Assembly (NCBI GenBank): GCA_045589695.1
Contig: JAZNPP010000046.1
Location: 5,337 to 69,336 of the forward strand
Length of the DNA stretch: 64,000 nucleotides
Direction: 5' to 3'
Origin: HGM04593 sp045589695
GTDB taxonomy: Bacteria; Bacteroidota; Bacteroidia; Bacteroidales; Bacteroidaceae
Positions 10,601-18,852 of the stretch are shown here, in pieces. Numbering within the stretch: the stretch's first letter is position 1; every line of letters starts with the position of its first letter. A program made the position numbers and the translations under genes. The notes beneath the pieces are model-generated. The model had not been told where the DNA came from. It saw only the letters and a program-made list of their open reading frames with translations, and made no database searches.

Positions 10601-11210
10601 TCAGATAGACCTGGGCGATGACACGGATATAAGCCAGTTCCAGTTCGGCTACGTGCCTCGTAACGGTTCTCCAGCTCCTACGGCGATAAAGGTATACGGA
10701 AGCGACAATGCCGACTCGTTCACGAAGGTCATCGCTACAATAGAGAGCGGACTGCCTGCACATGATTCGGGCAACAATTATGTTTCCGGTCTTTACGAGA
10801 ACAGCTACCGCTACCTGCGGTTTACCGTAACCAATTCGAAAGGTCCAGGCAACAACAACTACGGCGGACAATATTTCTTTGGCATGCTGGAGTTTGACCT
10901 TATGGTAAAAAAAGAGATTACAGACGAAGTATTGGCAGCAATCGCCGATGCTGAAGCAGCCGTCGCACAGGCTAAGAAAGAGCTTGTAACCGAACAGACC
11001 GACGAAGAGTACGCCGCATCGGTAAAATCCATTGAAGATGCCCGTAAGGCACTGCTTGCAGTCATCGAAGAGAATGAGGGCACTACAGGCATCGAAAGCG
11101 TAACAGCCGAAGAGAGCGGCTCCGTTTTCGACCTTACGGGTCGCAAGATTGAAAAGGTAGCCGCACCGGGCATATACATTGTCAATGGCAAGAAGGTTTA
11201 TATCAGATAA
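7665..11210 (+). CDS. Secreted multidomain GH33 sialidase with type IX-like C-terminal tail
   Basis: An 1181-aa exported exo-sialidase that should cleave terminal sialic acids from host glycans. A signal peptide (about 1-21) is followed by a ricin-like/carbohydrate-binding region (about 30-170), a small beta domain (170-245), a second ricin-like region (255-390), and the GH33 propeller (about 495-885). Catalytic features: YRIP near 511, Asp in NDYRP near 530, Asp box SDDFGETW near 710, Glu in EPKCEELPDG near 735, and Tyr in ESAYSSM near 848. A discoidin/F5-8C-like domain follows (about 925-1080), then a helical FIVAR-like stretch and a tail VFDLTGRKI...PGIYIVNGKKVYIR typical of Bacteroidota type IX sorting signals. 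It is first in a two-sialidase operon. Confidence 0.85.
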   Translation: MKKTKMFLTMLLLSLAATGFAGTPMLGDALAKGVMPENGKAYYIYADTYHGGKYVNRYLYNNNGTLAMNTAADETGDSYVWLCSVNNGKYTFQNVGDKTKYLGHKVISNSAYNFTLGKATATHAGTTIWSDNAERYLVAKNDGTAFDQADKTYNQSSDNWCTDYVFVEYKEPTGKALSIGTNIPGAGEVIVNGTAVPLPYNKWEEAIEFPAKITAKAINPYKFLGFFKGEENVGNEIEVTSLEENVSYEARFQIDLFSTADDLVPVRIYNNRDNAYCIRMNARDNYDNATVNSGEGTYGENEMWYLVGDAESFKLYNKVAGTGLALTLAGAENGSAATLSTNGTDLCLVKQDDGSYGICPKGTDGLSFNMFNGKGNDIKLYATSDAGSKWLLKVISPSPLTLNYNKQLEGAYEQNYKIGNLSININGSENSSMLTATTIPESSKCYLPEGAVFSIAASNILYGWKVDINGKNEITEQVIPAEGLEVNVNISVDKENKYQYLYYSPDEKGIPYRIPAIATTANGYVFAINDYRPCGNDIGYGEVDLVMRHSVAAGEEWDGHSWTEPVKIADGLGNAATETWKVGYGDPAIVADREKNEILVMSVCGNRTCWDGNYGVGGDAENPNRISRIRIKFDEAKQEWTVGEPEEVTYEIYPFFKDENGKAHVGSMFIGAGRIAQSRKIKVGDYYRIYCAVWAVETGKKTHHNYAIYSDDFGETWNVLGEIGYENCPSKYGNEPKCEELPDGSVLLSSRKGNGRYFNVFRYTDAEKGEGAWMGEVDTNVVGDLKWGGNSTNGEPLLVGNVLLQSAPTGNDRRDVSVFYKILSDDPDDYTPTKLSNGWTKVQISYKESAYSSMCILPGGEEIGFFYEEVPGGYSMVYVPLKLKELLSEEAYNAMNKGELFTAIEKTEKLIAESRKDSEEIALQASDANENYYVSTNADHNTGGGNKDGDGIAALVDNNTSTFFHTRWGGAVVDEPHYIQIDLGDDTDISQFQFGYVPRNGSPAPTAIKVYGSDNADSFTKVIATIESGLPAHDSGNNYVSGLYENSYRYLRFTVTNSKGPGNNNYGGQYFFGMLEFDLMVKKEITDEVLAAIADAEAAVAQAKKELVTEQTDEEYAASVKSIEDARKALLAVIEENEGTTGIESVTAEESGSVFDLTGRKIEKVAAPGIYIVNGKKVYIR

Positions 11211-11234
11211 CTCATCTGCAATAACAGACAAACA

Positions 11235-13334
11235 ATGAAAAGAAAATTTGAACTTTTATCCGTTCTCTTTTGCGTCATAGCCTCTATCGAAGCTGTGGCG
11301 CAGGGGGCGGATAACGGAGCCGAGAGATATTTATCCGAGTCATTCAAAAAAGGCATTCCCGTACACATAACCAACAACAGGAACAATGGCTATGCAATAA
11401 AATTGAACAATGCCGCAGCAGGGCAACCCGTAAACAGCGGAAACGCCGCATACGAAAAGAGCGAGATATGGTATCTTGTAGGAAACTCCGACGAGTTCAA
11501 GATGTTCAGCCACGCCGCAGGCCGGAAGCATGCATTGAAATTGACCGGCACCGGCAGCGGTTCCGAGGCTGTAATGGCACCTGCCGATGAAGCGACCCTG
11601 CTTGCCTTGAAGCGGCACGAAGACGGCAGTTTCACGATATCGCCGAAAGATAACCCCGGCATGAGCTTCAACATGTTCGGAGGTGCCGGCAGGGACATAA
11701 GGCTATACATGAGCGAAGACGAGGGCGGAAGATGGAATATAAGAACGGTAGATACCTCCCGTTCGCTGAAGCTGAGATACAAAGCTATACTTGAAGGAGG
11801 GTTTGACACGAACTACAAGATCGGCAGCATATCACTCATCATCGACGGCAACAGAAGCGAAATTATGCTCGATAAACGCAATATCCCTGAAGCAGGAGAA
11901 TACTTTTTGCCCGACAGCTGCAAATTCAGTGTTGAGCCGAGTAAGGCGTTTCACGGTTGGAACATCGAGATTGCCGACAGCCCGGGCGAGCGGTCACTGC
12001 CTAAGAACGGCACGGAGATTACGGTAAACATTTCTGTAGACAAGAACAACAAGTACCAGTACCTATACTACTCTCCCGACGAGAAAGGCGTTCCTTACCG
12101 TATTCCGGCTATTGTGACAACAGCCAACGGCTATGTGTTCGCGATTAACGACTACCGCCCGTGCGGTAACGACATAGGTTTTGGCGAAGTAGACCTTGTA
12201 ATGCGTCACAGCGCTGCGGCAGGCAAGGCATGGGACGGACACAGCTGGACTGAGCCCGTAAAAATCGCCGACGGACTCGGCAATGCCGCTACAGAGATAT
12301 GGAAAGTGGGCTTTGGCGATCCAGCAGTCGTTGCCGACAGAGAGAAGAATGAAATTCTCGTGATGAGCGTTTGCGGCAACAGAGTCTGCTGGCACGGCAA
12401 TTACGGCGCAGGCACAAAAGAGAACCCGGAGAACCCAAACCGCATGGCAAGGCTCCGCATAAAGTTCAACGAAACGACAGGAATATGGGAAGCGACACAG
12501 CCTAAAGAGGTTACATACGAAATATACCCGCTCTTCAAGGACAAAAACGGCAAAGCACATGTAGGTTCTATGTTCATAGGCGCCGGACGCATGGCACAGA
12601 GCAGCATGATTAAGGTCGGTGAATACTACCGCATATACTGCGCCGTATGGGCAGTAGAGACAGGAAGCTACCGTCACCACAACTATGCGCTCTATTCCGA
12701 TGACTTCGGCGAGACATGGCACCTGCTCGGCGAGCTTGGCAATGACTACAACGACAGCCCTGCTCCCCTCGGCAACGAGCCTAAGTGCGAGGAGCTGCCC
12801 GACGGCAGCGTACTGCTCAGCAGCCGCAAAGGCAACGGCCGCTACTACAACGTATTCCATTATACCAATTTTGAAAGAGCCGAAGGATACTGGGACGGCG
12901 CCGTAGCGACAGACAAGGTTGAAGACCCCGGTTGCTGCACCGTAGCAAGCAAGTTCGGCCAAGGCACGCTAAAATTCGGCGACAACGACACTAACGGCGA
13001 GATTTTAAGAATCGGCAACATACTGTTCCAGTCGGTACCGACAGGCAACCGCCGAAGCGACGTCGCCGTATTCTACAAACATTTGAGTGATGACCCAGCG
13101 ACATACACCCCGACAGAGCTTTCTAAAGGATGGAGAAAAATTGAGATAACCGACAAAGAGTCGGCATACTCATCTATGTGCATTCTCCCCGACGGCAAGA
13201 GCATTGGACTTTACTATGAAGAGGAGCCCGGAGGATATTCTATGGTATATGTACCAGTAGAGCTTGAAAACAGCATCGCGGCAGCTGTCTATTGGAACGG
13301 CATGCGACGTTGTCCGTTCTGTGATAACGATTAA
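11235..13334 (+). CDS. Second secreted GH33 sialidase, shorter paralog
   Basis: A 699-aa exported sialidase, 24 bases downstream of the first. Signal peptide (1-22, ending VAQ), one ricin-like region (about 35-165), an intermediate beta region, then the GH33 domain (about 275-670). All the key residues seen in the upstream paralog are kept: YRIP near 288, NDYRP, Asp box SDDFGETW near 487, CEELPDG, and ESAYSSM near 642. It ends shortly after the propeller with a cysteine-containing tail and lacks the discoidin domain and the C-terminal sorting tail, so it may remain periplasmic or use another route. Long stretches of the catalytic region are nearly identical in DNA to the first gene, showing tandem duplication. 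Confidence 0.85.
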   Translation: MKRKFELLSVLFCVIASIEAVAQGADNGAERYLSESFKKGIPVHITNNRNNGYAIKLNNAAAGQPVNSGNAAYEKSEIWYLVGNSDEFKMFSHAAGRKHALKLTGTGSGSEAVMAPADEATLLALKRHEDGSFTISPKDNPGMSFNMFGGAGRDIRLYMSEDEGGRWNIRTVDTSRSLKLRYKAILEGGFDTNYKIGSISLIIDGNRSEIMLDKRNIPEAGEYFLPDSCKFSVEPSKAFHGWNIEIADSPGERSLPKNGTEITVNISVDKNNKYQYLYYSPDEKGVPYRIPAIVTTANGYVFAINDYRPCGNDIGFGEVDLVMRHSAAAGKAWDGHSWTEPVKIADGLGNAATEIWKVGFGDPAVVADREKNEILVMSVCGNRVCWHGNYGAGTKENPENPNRMARLRIKFNETTGIWEATQPKEVTYEIYPLFKDKNGKAHVGSMFIGAGRMAQSSMIKVGEYYRIYCAVWAVETGSYRHHNYALYSDDFGETWHLLGELGNDYNDSPAPLGNEPKCEELPDGSVLLSSRKGNGRYYNVFHYTNFERAEGYWDGAVATDKVEDPGCCTVASKFGQGTLKFGDNDTNGEILRIGNILFQSVPTGNRRSDVAVFYKHLSDDPATYTPTELSKGWRKIEITDKESAYSSMCILPDGKSIGLYYEEEPGGYSMVYVPVELENSIAAAVYWNGMRRCPFCDND

Positions 13335-13401
13335 AGCGAAGCTTCAATTGAGAGTTGAATAATGCAGGTAACACCTGCAAAAGCTATCCATTATTGAACA
13401 A

Positions 13402-13440
13402 AAAGCAACAGGAAAGAGATTATCTCTTTCCTGTTGCTTT
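13402..13440. terminator. Bidirectional terminator between sialidase operon and rpmH
   Basis: A perfect 18-bp stem (13402-13419 with 13423-13440) and a 3-base TTA loop, with T-richness on both exits. It separates the plus-strand sialidase operon from the minus-strand rpmH. Confidence 0.85.
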
Positions 13441-13483
13441 GCAAATGATATTTATTCAGGCCGATGCCTGACAAATTCTGCAA

Positions 13484-13645
13484 TTACTTTTTCTTTCCGT
13501 TGTATTCGTCAGAAACTGTAAGCTTCGCACGTCCTTTTGCACGACGGGCAGCCAATACGCGACGGCCATTCTTTGTAGCCATTCTCTCACGGAAACCGTG
13601 CTTGTTCTTTCTCTTTCTGTTAGAGGGTTGGAATGTTCTTTTCAT
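13484..13645 (-). CDS. rpmH: Ribosomal protein bL34
   Basis: A 53-aa gene read directly from the minus strand. It begins MKRTFQPSNRKRKNKHGFRE and ends NGKKK, with the conserved RMATKNGRRVLAARRAKGR core of bL34, a basic protein of the large ribosomal subunit exit-tunnel side. Start ATG at 13645, stop TAA at 13484. A textbook promoter lies upstream at 13701-13731. The length is slightly above the usual 44-52 aa because of a short C-terminal extension (LTVSDEYNGKKK), as is common in Bacteroidota. It is transcribed alone. Confidence 0.95.
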   Translation of the reverse strand: MKRTFQPSNRKRKNKHGFRERMATKNGRRVLAARRAKGRAKLTVSDEYNGKKK

Positions 13646-13700
13646 CGTCTTATATATTTATATGTTTTAGTCAAAAAAATACTTTCCGCTATTCAGCTTG

Positions 13701-13731
13701 CAAAATTACTCTATTTTTTTAAAATGACAAA
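13701..13731 (-). promoter_or_regulatory. Consensus Bacteroides promoter of rpmH
   Basis: On the minus strand TTTG (13728-13731), exactly 19 bases, then TAATTTTG (13701-13708): a full match to TTTG-N19-21-TAnnTTTG. It lies 55 bases before the L34 start codon, in keeping with strong ribosomal protein expression. Confidence 0.8.
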
Positions 13732-13795
13732 GTTTTCCAAAGGTAATTTTAATAAATAAGAATAAAATCCCTACCGGAACGCTTTCGCCGATGTT

Positions 13796-16723
13796 CTACC
13801 GGAACAAAAAACGCATTATGGCACCCATAAGCTTCTTCCTTTTCGCCTCGTCAGCAATAGCTTCAAAAGGGAAAGAGGTCGAAAGCGTACGATATCTGCC
13901 TTGATACGCCACTCCTGCGCTCTTCCTGTTGCCCTTGAAGACAAACGCCACAAAAGCGTCGTCAAGGGGAACGAGCACGTCGGTACTCGGCACGGCATAG
14001 CAAGCCTCGTTAGGAGTACGCACGAAAGGCAGCTCTAACCCGGAGCCGGCAATCATATTTTCGTCACATTCAGTAACAGAGCCGCCATAATCGAAACGCA
14101 GGACATTGCGTATGAAACGCTTATCGTTGCCGTTCTTCAGCATGTCGCTCGCCAAGTGGGCGCCGCTCACGAATAAGCGGCCTCCGTTATCGCAGTACTC
14201 CTTTATTTTAGCCTGCAATTCATCAGGGAAGGTTTTGTACGGCATGCCGTAATTGAACAGTCCTGCGCCGCCCTGTTTTTCCACGCCAAGAATAATATCG
14301 ACGGCGTCGTAGGAATTCATATCAACATCGCCGGAGATAACCGCGTCGCTGCCGCACGAAACGAACGTTATGCCGTTCGCCGCCAACGCCTTTCCGTGAA
14401 TATAAGGGTAGTTGAAAGCATTTCCCGCTATTCGTTTCCCTTCAAATTCCGAGCCGCTCAGCCCCAAGCCGTTCTCATAGCCGATATTCTCACGCAAAAG
14501 GTCGAGCTGGTTTCCGCAATATTCCGCAGTGGAGATATAGGGCACGCCAGGGTCCACTTCCATATCGAAACCGGCTTTTTTGTCGGTCACGACCGCATGC
14601 GGGGCTCCCATTCTATGAAAACCGTTTACAACAAGCACCTTTTTGGGGGAGTCGGAAGAGAGAAAAAGCGACAGTTCCTCGGAGGGCATGCTGCAACCGC
14701 CATCGTTCAACGCTACAACCTTGAAAGTATAAAGCCTGTTCTTGGACACCGGGAGCGTAAAATGCGGTTTCTTGACAACTATACCATCGTCGTACCCGCC
14801 ATTCTCCGTTTTAATATACACAATGTATTTCTTTGCTTTTGCCGTGGGTTCATGAAGGTCTTCCACCGGAGCCCACTTCAACACCGCCTCTTTACCGTCG
14901 GGCGACAGCTCAACACAAAAATTTTTTACAGGAAGCGGCTGTACGACATAATCCTTTCCATGCACATACGATATATGCTTCAGCAACGATTTATACACCG
15001 AACGAGCCAGGATAAACTTGAAATTCGGGTCGAAGCCGCAAAGCAGATCGGCGAAATTCTGGTGCGAAAGCGATTCGAATATTACAGATGTGACATTCGG
15101 TATACGTGATTCGCTGTAGCTGCGGTCAATGATGCCCCGTACAGGCCATTCAAAACCAAGACTGTTCCGAATGTCATCCTGCAGATTATTCAACGCGAAC
15201 GATACGAAATCACGGGATATATAACGTGAATGGCCCGTTTCGAGGGTGTCGCCGTTGAATTCGGTGGTAACGACTCCGACGGAGCCTACAAGAGAGTCGC
15301 CGCGGGAGAAACCTGCGTCGGAATGAAAACCGAGAGAGAGTTCCAAAGGCACATTAAGCCCTACAGTGTCGGGATTGTATACCGAACCGCCGGAAAGATA
15401 GTTCAACGCATTGGAACGGCTGTTTATGTCGTCACGGTAATCATTCTCGCCCTCATAGGCCGAATAGACCTCAAGCGGGAAACCGCTTGTCTGCAGATTG
15501 TAACGGGCACCCTCAAGATAACGAGGCATACCGCTTGTCACCGGACACTCCTTACCCCTTGCCACATTGCCTGTTCCGCCGCCGAAGCGTACGGCATCGG
15601 CGCTTACGACACCCTCGCTGTCGCTTGCCGTAGTCAAGAAGACGCCCTGCGTCTTGCTGCGTCCTTCGTTAAAGCGATGCGTTCCGAGATAGACCCATGT
15701 GCCGCCACCCATTCTCTGATTGACCTCATATACAGTCATGCCGCCGGCATGCATGACTGTATAGCGTGCGTCAGAAACGGAGTTCTCGTGAGTTCTGTAC
15801 GCTACATACACCGCATACTCGCCGTCCGAGGGAATCATAGGCAGCCAAGAGACTGTCGATTCGGAACGGCTTCCGACAGGAGTGGCGTCAGCCAAGCGCG
15901 CCGTACCCATAATAAACGGATTGTCGCCGTCTATGTAAATATCTTTCGAAGCGGCGTAACCGACAGTATCCTTGGACCAGCCATTACGTTTGCCTCCACG
16001 CTCGATATAACGTGACCCCGTGCCACGTATGTCGTTATCGACAATCACGCAGTTCGGCTGCGGGTCACGCTCGCGAGGGGTATACACGAGCGCCCCGGCA
16101 TTTTCAAGCATTGGCACAAGAAACGGCAAGACAACAGATTGAGTGAACAGGTCTTCGACAGTACAGAAGAGCGACGGACGCTGCCATTTCCACACACTGT
16201 CGTCACCGCTGTAATACCTGCCGTGACTACTCCCGACCGCCAAGTGCCTGCCTTCGAGTCCGTGAGACGGCACATAAGGACGTGAGACGTTCTTTACCCA
16301 AGGGGTGCCCTCATATTCAACGTCATGAAGCAGACGTTCTTTCGCTATATTCTTTTTGCGGCAAATATTGGGAACGCAATCCTCAATGGACTTGCCGTTA
16401 TAACAAACCTCAAGCTTGTATTTACGCAATGGCGACGGAAGGAGAGCGCGTATGTCTTGATATATCGTATCGACTGTTTCCTGCGTGAACGGCTGGCCGT
16501 AGAAAGCCTCGTTGCAAAATATTCTGACGGTTTTGGACTTTTTATTGACCACAACATTATTGCGGCGTTTGTCAAGCCCGGCAAACTTCGTGACACACCT
16601 GTCCGAGGCATATTCATTGAAATACCTTGCTATCGAATGAGCAACGGCCCTATCGACTTTTTGAGCCGACAGGACCGAAATACACATAAGAAACGCCGCG
16701 AAGAGCGTCAGCCGCTTTGACAT
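13796..16723 (-). CDS. Large secreted protein with amidase-like, golvesin/xanthan-lyase-like and FnIII regions
   Basis: A 975-aa exported protein (signal peptide 1-20, SVLSAQ). Proteins of this layout in Bacteroidota are often labelled xanthan lyase or golvesin-domain proteins. Seen here: an N-terminal region of about 110 residues, a golvesin/Xly-like beta domain around 290-385 (YAVYVAYRT, VSADAVRFGGGTGNVARG), a FnIII-like region around 600-690, and a C-terminal alpha/beta region (695-975). Two patches, LGFHSDAG near 467 and SVIFESLSHQN near 545, resemble the His and Glu motifs of Amidase_3 (N-acetylmuramoyl-L-alanine amidases), with golvesin inserted between strands. A peptidoglycan-hydrolase role is inference. 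It follows the 91-aa gene by 7 bases. Confidence 0.55.
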   Translation of the reverse strand: MSKRLTLFAAFLMCISVLSAQKVDRAVAHSIARYFNEYASDRCVTKFAGLDKRRNNVVVNKKSKTVRIFCNEAFYGQPFTQETVDTIYQDIRALLPSPLRKYKLEVCYNGKSIEDCVPNICRKKNIAKERLLHDVEYEGTPWVKNVSRPYVPSHGLEGRHLAVGSSHGRYYSGDDSVWKWQRPSLFCTVEDLFTQSVVLPFLVPMLENAGALVYTPRERDPQPNCVIVDNDIRGTGSRYIERGGKRNGWSKDTVGYAASKDIYIDGDNPFIMGTARLADATPVGSRSESTVSWLPMIPSDGEYAVYVAYRTHENSVSDARYTVMHAGGMTVYEVNQRMGGGTWVYLGTHRFNEGRSKTQGVFLTTASDSEGVVSADAVRFGGGTGNVARGKECPVTSGMPRYLEGARYNLQTSGFPLEVYSAYEGENDYRDDINSRSNALNYLSGGSVYNPDTVGLNVPLELSLGFHSDAGFSRGDSLVGSVGVVTTEFNGDTLETGHSRYISRDFVSFALNNLQDDIRNSLGFEWPVRGIIDRSYSESRIPNVTSVIFESLSHQNFADLLCGFDPNFKFILARSVYKSLLKHISYVHGKDYVVQPLPVKNFCVELSPDGKEAVLKWAPVEDLHEPTAKAKKYIVYIKTENGGYDDGIVVKKPHFTLPVSKNRLYTFKVVALNDGGCSMPSEELSLFLSSDSPKKVLVVNGFHRMGAPHAVVTDKKAGFDMEVDPGVPYISTAEYCGNQLDLLRENIGYENGLGLSGSEFEGKRIAGNAFNYPYIHGKALAANGITFVSCGSDAVISGDVDMNSYDAVDIILGVEKQGGAGLFNYGMPYKTFPDELQAKIKEYCDNGGRLFVSGAHLASDMLKNGNDKRFIRNVLRFDYGGSVTECDENMIAGSGLELPFVRTPNEACYAVPSTDVLVPLDDAFVAFVFKGNRKSAGVAYQGRYRTLSTSFPFEAIADEAKRKKLMGAIMRFLFR

Positions 16724-16730
16724 AAAGCGA

Positions 16731-17006
16731 TTACGCCTTTGCGAGTGTCAATATCTCATCATGCAGAGCCTTTGCGTCGGCATTGAACGAGTCGCAAAGA
16801 GCATTGAAATATTTCTTGGCAGGCATACCCGGCTCAACATGGTTTATACGAGCCAGATACTCGCTATTAAGACCGAATATTCTGTTGAAAAGAGATACCC
16901 ATTCCTCGGTATTGCCGACTGCGTCATAAGATGCGAAGAATGCCTCTGTAGCCAACTCATCAACAACAAACGCAATAACTTTCTTCAGATTTTTTCTACT
17001 TGCCAT
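16731..17006 (-). CDS. Conserved small protein, function unknown
   Basis: A 91-aa soluble, mainly helical protein without signal peptide or membrane segment; I do not recognise a named family. It opens MASRKNLKKVIAFVVDELATE and has an acidic, aromatic middle. The start codon is preceded by an A-rich leader, and a TATCTTTA -7-like box lies near 17040. Its stop is 7 bases from the start of the 975-aa secreted protein, so the two are likely co-transcribed. No function is assigned. Confidence 0.6.
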   Translation of the reverse strand: MASRKNLKKVIAFVVDELATEAFFASYDAVGNTEEWVSLFNRIFGLNSEYLARINHVEPGMPAKKYFNALCDSFNADAKALHDEILTLAKA

Positions 17007-17195
17007 AATTAAGAAAACGTTTAGTGAATTACATTTGTAAAGATAGACATTCCCGATAAAAAAAACAACTCAAAATGAATAAAAGAGATTATTTTATTAT
17101 ATAATGAATAAAAAACGGGAAAGCACTTTCAAATCTCACTAAAAAAAGCGAAATTTGCAAAAAGGATATTTATTCAATCACATATTTTAATAAAA

Positions 17196-18842
17196 ATGAA
17201 AATCAGCGCATTGCAGAAAGCAAGGGCTGCATACCAGCCCAAACTGCCCCAGGCTCTTACAGGGACAGTGAAACTTTGTGAGGGTGCTGCAACTGAATCA
17301 GTAGCAGACCAGGAGGCTATCAAAGCCATGTTCCCTAACACATACGGTCTTCCTATCGTAACATTCGAGAAGGGCGGCGAAGCTAAAGAGTTCCCCGCAA
17401 TCAATGTCGGCGTAATTCTTTCAGGCGGCCAGGCTCCCGGCGGCCACAACGTGATTGCAGGCCTCTTCGATGGCGTTAAGAAGCTTAACCCCAACAGCCG
17501 TCTTTACGGATTCCTCATGGGCCCCGGCGGTCTTGTAGACCATAAATATATGGAGATCACCCCTGAGATTATGGACGAGTACCGCAACACCGGCGGTTTC
17601 GACATCATCGGTTCAGGCCGTACAAAGCTTGAGAAGACTGAGCAGTTCGACAAGGGACTTGAGATTATCAAGCAGCTCGACATCAAGGCTCTCGTAATCA
17701 TCGGCGGCGACGATTCTAACACCAACGCTTGCGTGTTGGCCGAATATTATGCAGCGAAGAACACCGGCGTACAGGTTATCGGCTGTCCTAAGACTATCGA
17801 CGGCGACTTGAAAAACGCGTACATCGAGACCTCATTCGGCTTTGACACCGCATGCAAGGTATATTCAGAGGTTATCGGCAACATCCAGCGCGACTGTAAT
17901 TCAGCACGCAAATACTGGCATTTCATCAAGCTCATGGGACGTTCGGCTTCTCATATCGCTCTTGAGTGCGCTCTGCAGACACAGCCTAACTACTGCATCA
18001 TCTCCGAGGAGGTTGAACAGAAGGCGCTGTCGCTCGACAACATCGTTACATCTATCGCAGAGGCTGTCGCATCACGCGCGGCTGACGGCAACAACTTCGG
18101 AACAGTGCTTATCCCCGAGGGTTTGATTGAGTTCATTCCTGCCATGAAGGCCCTTATCGCCGAGCTCAACGACCTGTTGGCTGTCAAGGGCGAGGAATAT
18201 GCGGCTGTAGCTCCCGCCGAGCAGCGTCAGTACATCATCGACCAGCTTTCTAAAGACAACGCAGAGGTTTACGCAAGCCTCCCCGCAGGCGTAGCGCGCC
18301 AGCTCACGATGGACCGTGACCCGCACGGCAACGTACAGGTATCGCTCATCGAGACAGAGAAATTGTTGTCTGAGATGGTTGCAGGCAAGCTCGCTGCATG
18401 GAAGGCAGAAGGCAAGTATGTAGGCAAATTCAACCCTCAGCACCATTTCTTCGGTTACGAAGGACGTTGCGCAGCTCCTTCGAACTACGACGCCGACTAC
18501 TGCTATGCTCTCGGCTACAACGCATCACAGCTTATCGCAGCCGGCAAGACAGGCTATATGTCTTCAGTACGCAACACTACTGCTCCTGCTGCAGAGTGGG
18601 TTGCAGGCGGTATTCCTATAACAATGATGATGAACATGGAACGTCGTCACGGCGAGATGAAGCCTGTTATCCAAAAGGCTCTTGTAGATCTCAATGGCGC
18701 GCCTTTCAAGACATTCGCGGCCAACAGAGAGCTGTGGGCGAAGGAGACATGCTATGTTTACCCGGGCCCGATACAGTATTTTGGTCCGACAGAGGTTTGT
18801 GACCAGACAACCAAGACTCTTGCTCTTGAGCAGCAGAAGTAA
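17196..18842 (+). CDS. pfp: Pyrophosphate-dependent 6-phosphofructokinase
   Basis: A 548-aa diphosphate-fructose-6-phosphate 1-phosphotransferase, the long PfkA-like group. It catalyses the reversible PPi-driven phosphorylation of fructose-6-phosphate. Diagnostic residues are seen: SGGQAPGGHN at 76-84, GGDDSNTN at 170-177 where the second Asp replaces the Gly of ATP enzymes, and PKTIDGD at 198-204 with the Lys typical of PPi use. Length matches the long PPi enzymes. Heavy use of codons such as GGC, CGT and AAG suggests strong expression. A GH25 lysozyme gene follows 10 bases later. The window also holds an ATP-type pfkA at 44048. Confidence 0.93.
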   Translation: MKISALQKARAAYQPKLPQALTGTVKLCEGAATESVADQEAIKAMFPNTYGLPIVTFEKGGEAKEFPAINVGVILSGGQAPGGHNVIAGLFDGVKKLNPNSRLYGFLMGPGGLVDHKYMEITPEIMDEYRNTGGFDIIGSGRTKLEKTEQFDKGLEIIKQLDIKALVIIGGDDSNTNACVLAEYYAAKNTGVQVIGCPKTIDGDLKNAYIETSFGFDTACKVYSEVIGNIQRDCNSARKYWHFIKLMGRSASHIALECALQTQPNYCIISEEVEQKALSLDNIVTSIAEAVASRAADGNNFGTVLIPEGLIEFIPAMKALIAELNDLLAVKGEEYAAVAPAEQRQYIIDQLSKDNAEVYASLPAGVARQLTMDRDPHGNVQVSLIETEKLLSEMVAGKLAAWKAEGKYVGKFNPQHHFFGYEGRCAAPSNYDADYCYALGYNASQLIAAGKTGYMSSVRNTTAPAAEWVAGGIPITMMMNMERRHGEMKPVIQKALVDLNGAPFKTFAANRELWAKETCYVYPGPIQYFGPTEVCDQTTKTLALEQQK

Positions 18843-18852
18843 TTGATTCTTG

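Noticed and set aside
10287..11231. Long minus-strand open frame (over 300 codons) opposite the sialidase
   Set aside because: It is the mirror of a well-supported coding gene with codon-biased third positions; no domain, promoter or ribosome site supports it.
12063..12962. Minus-strand open frame of about 300 codons opposite the second sialidase
   Set aside because: Shadow frame of the conserved GH33 domain; the same kind of shadow appears opposite the paralog, explained by shared codon use.
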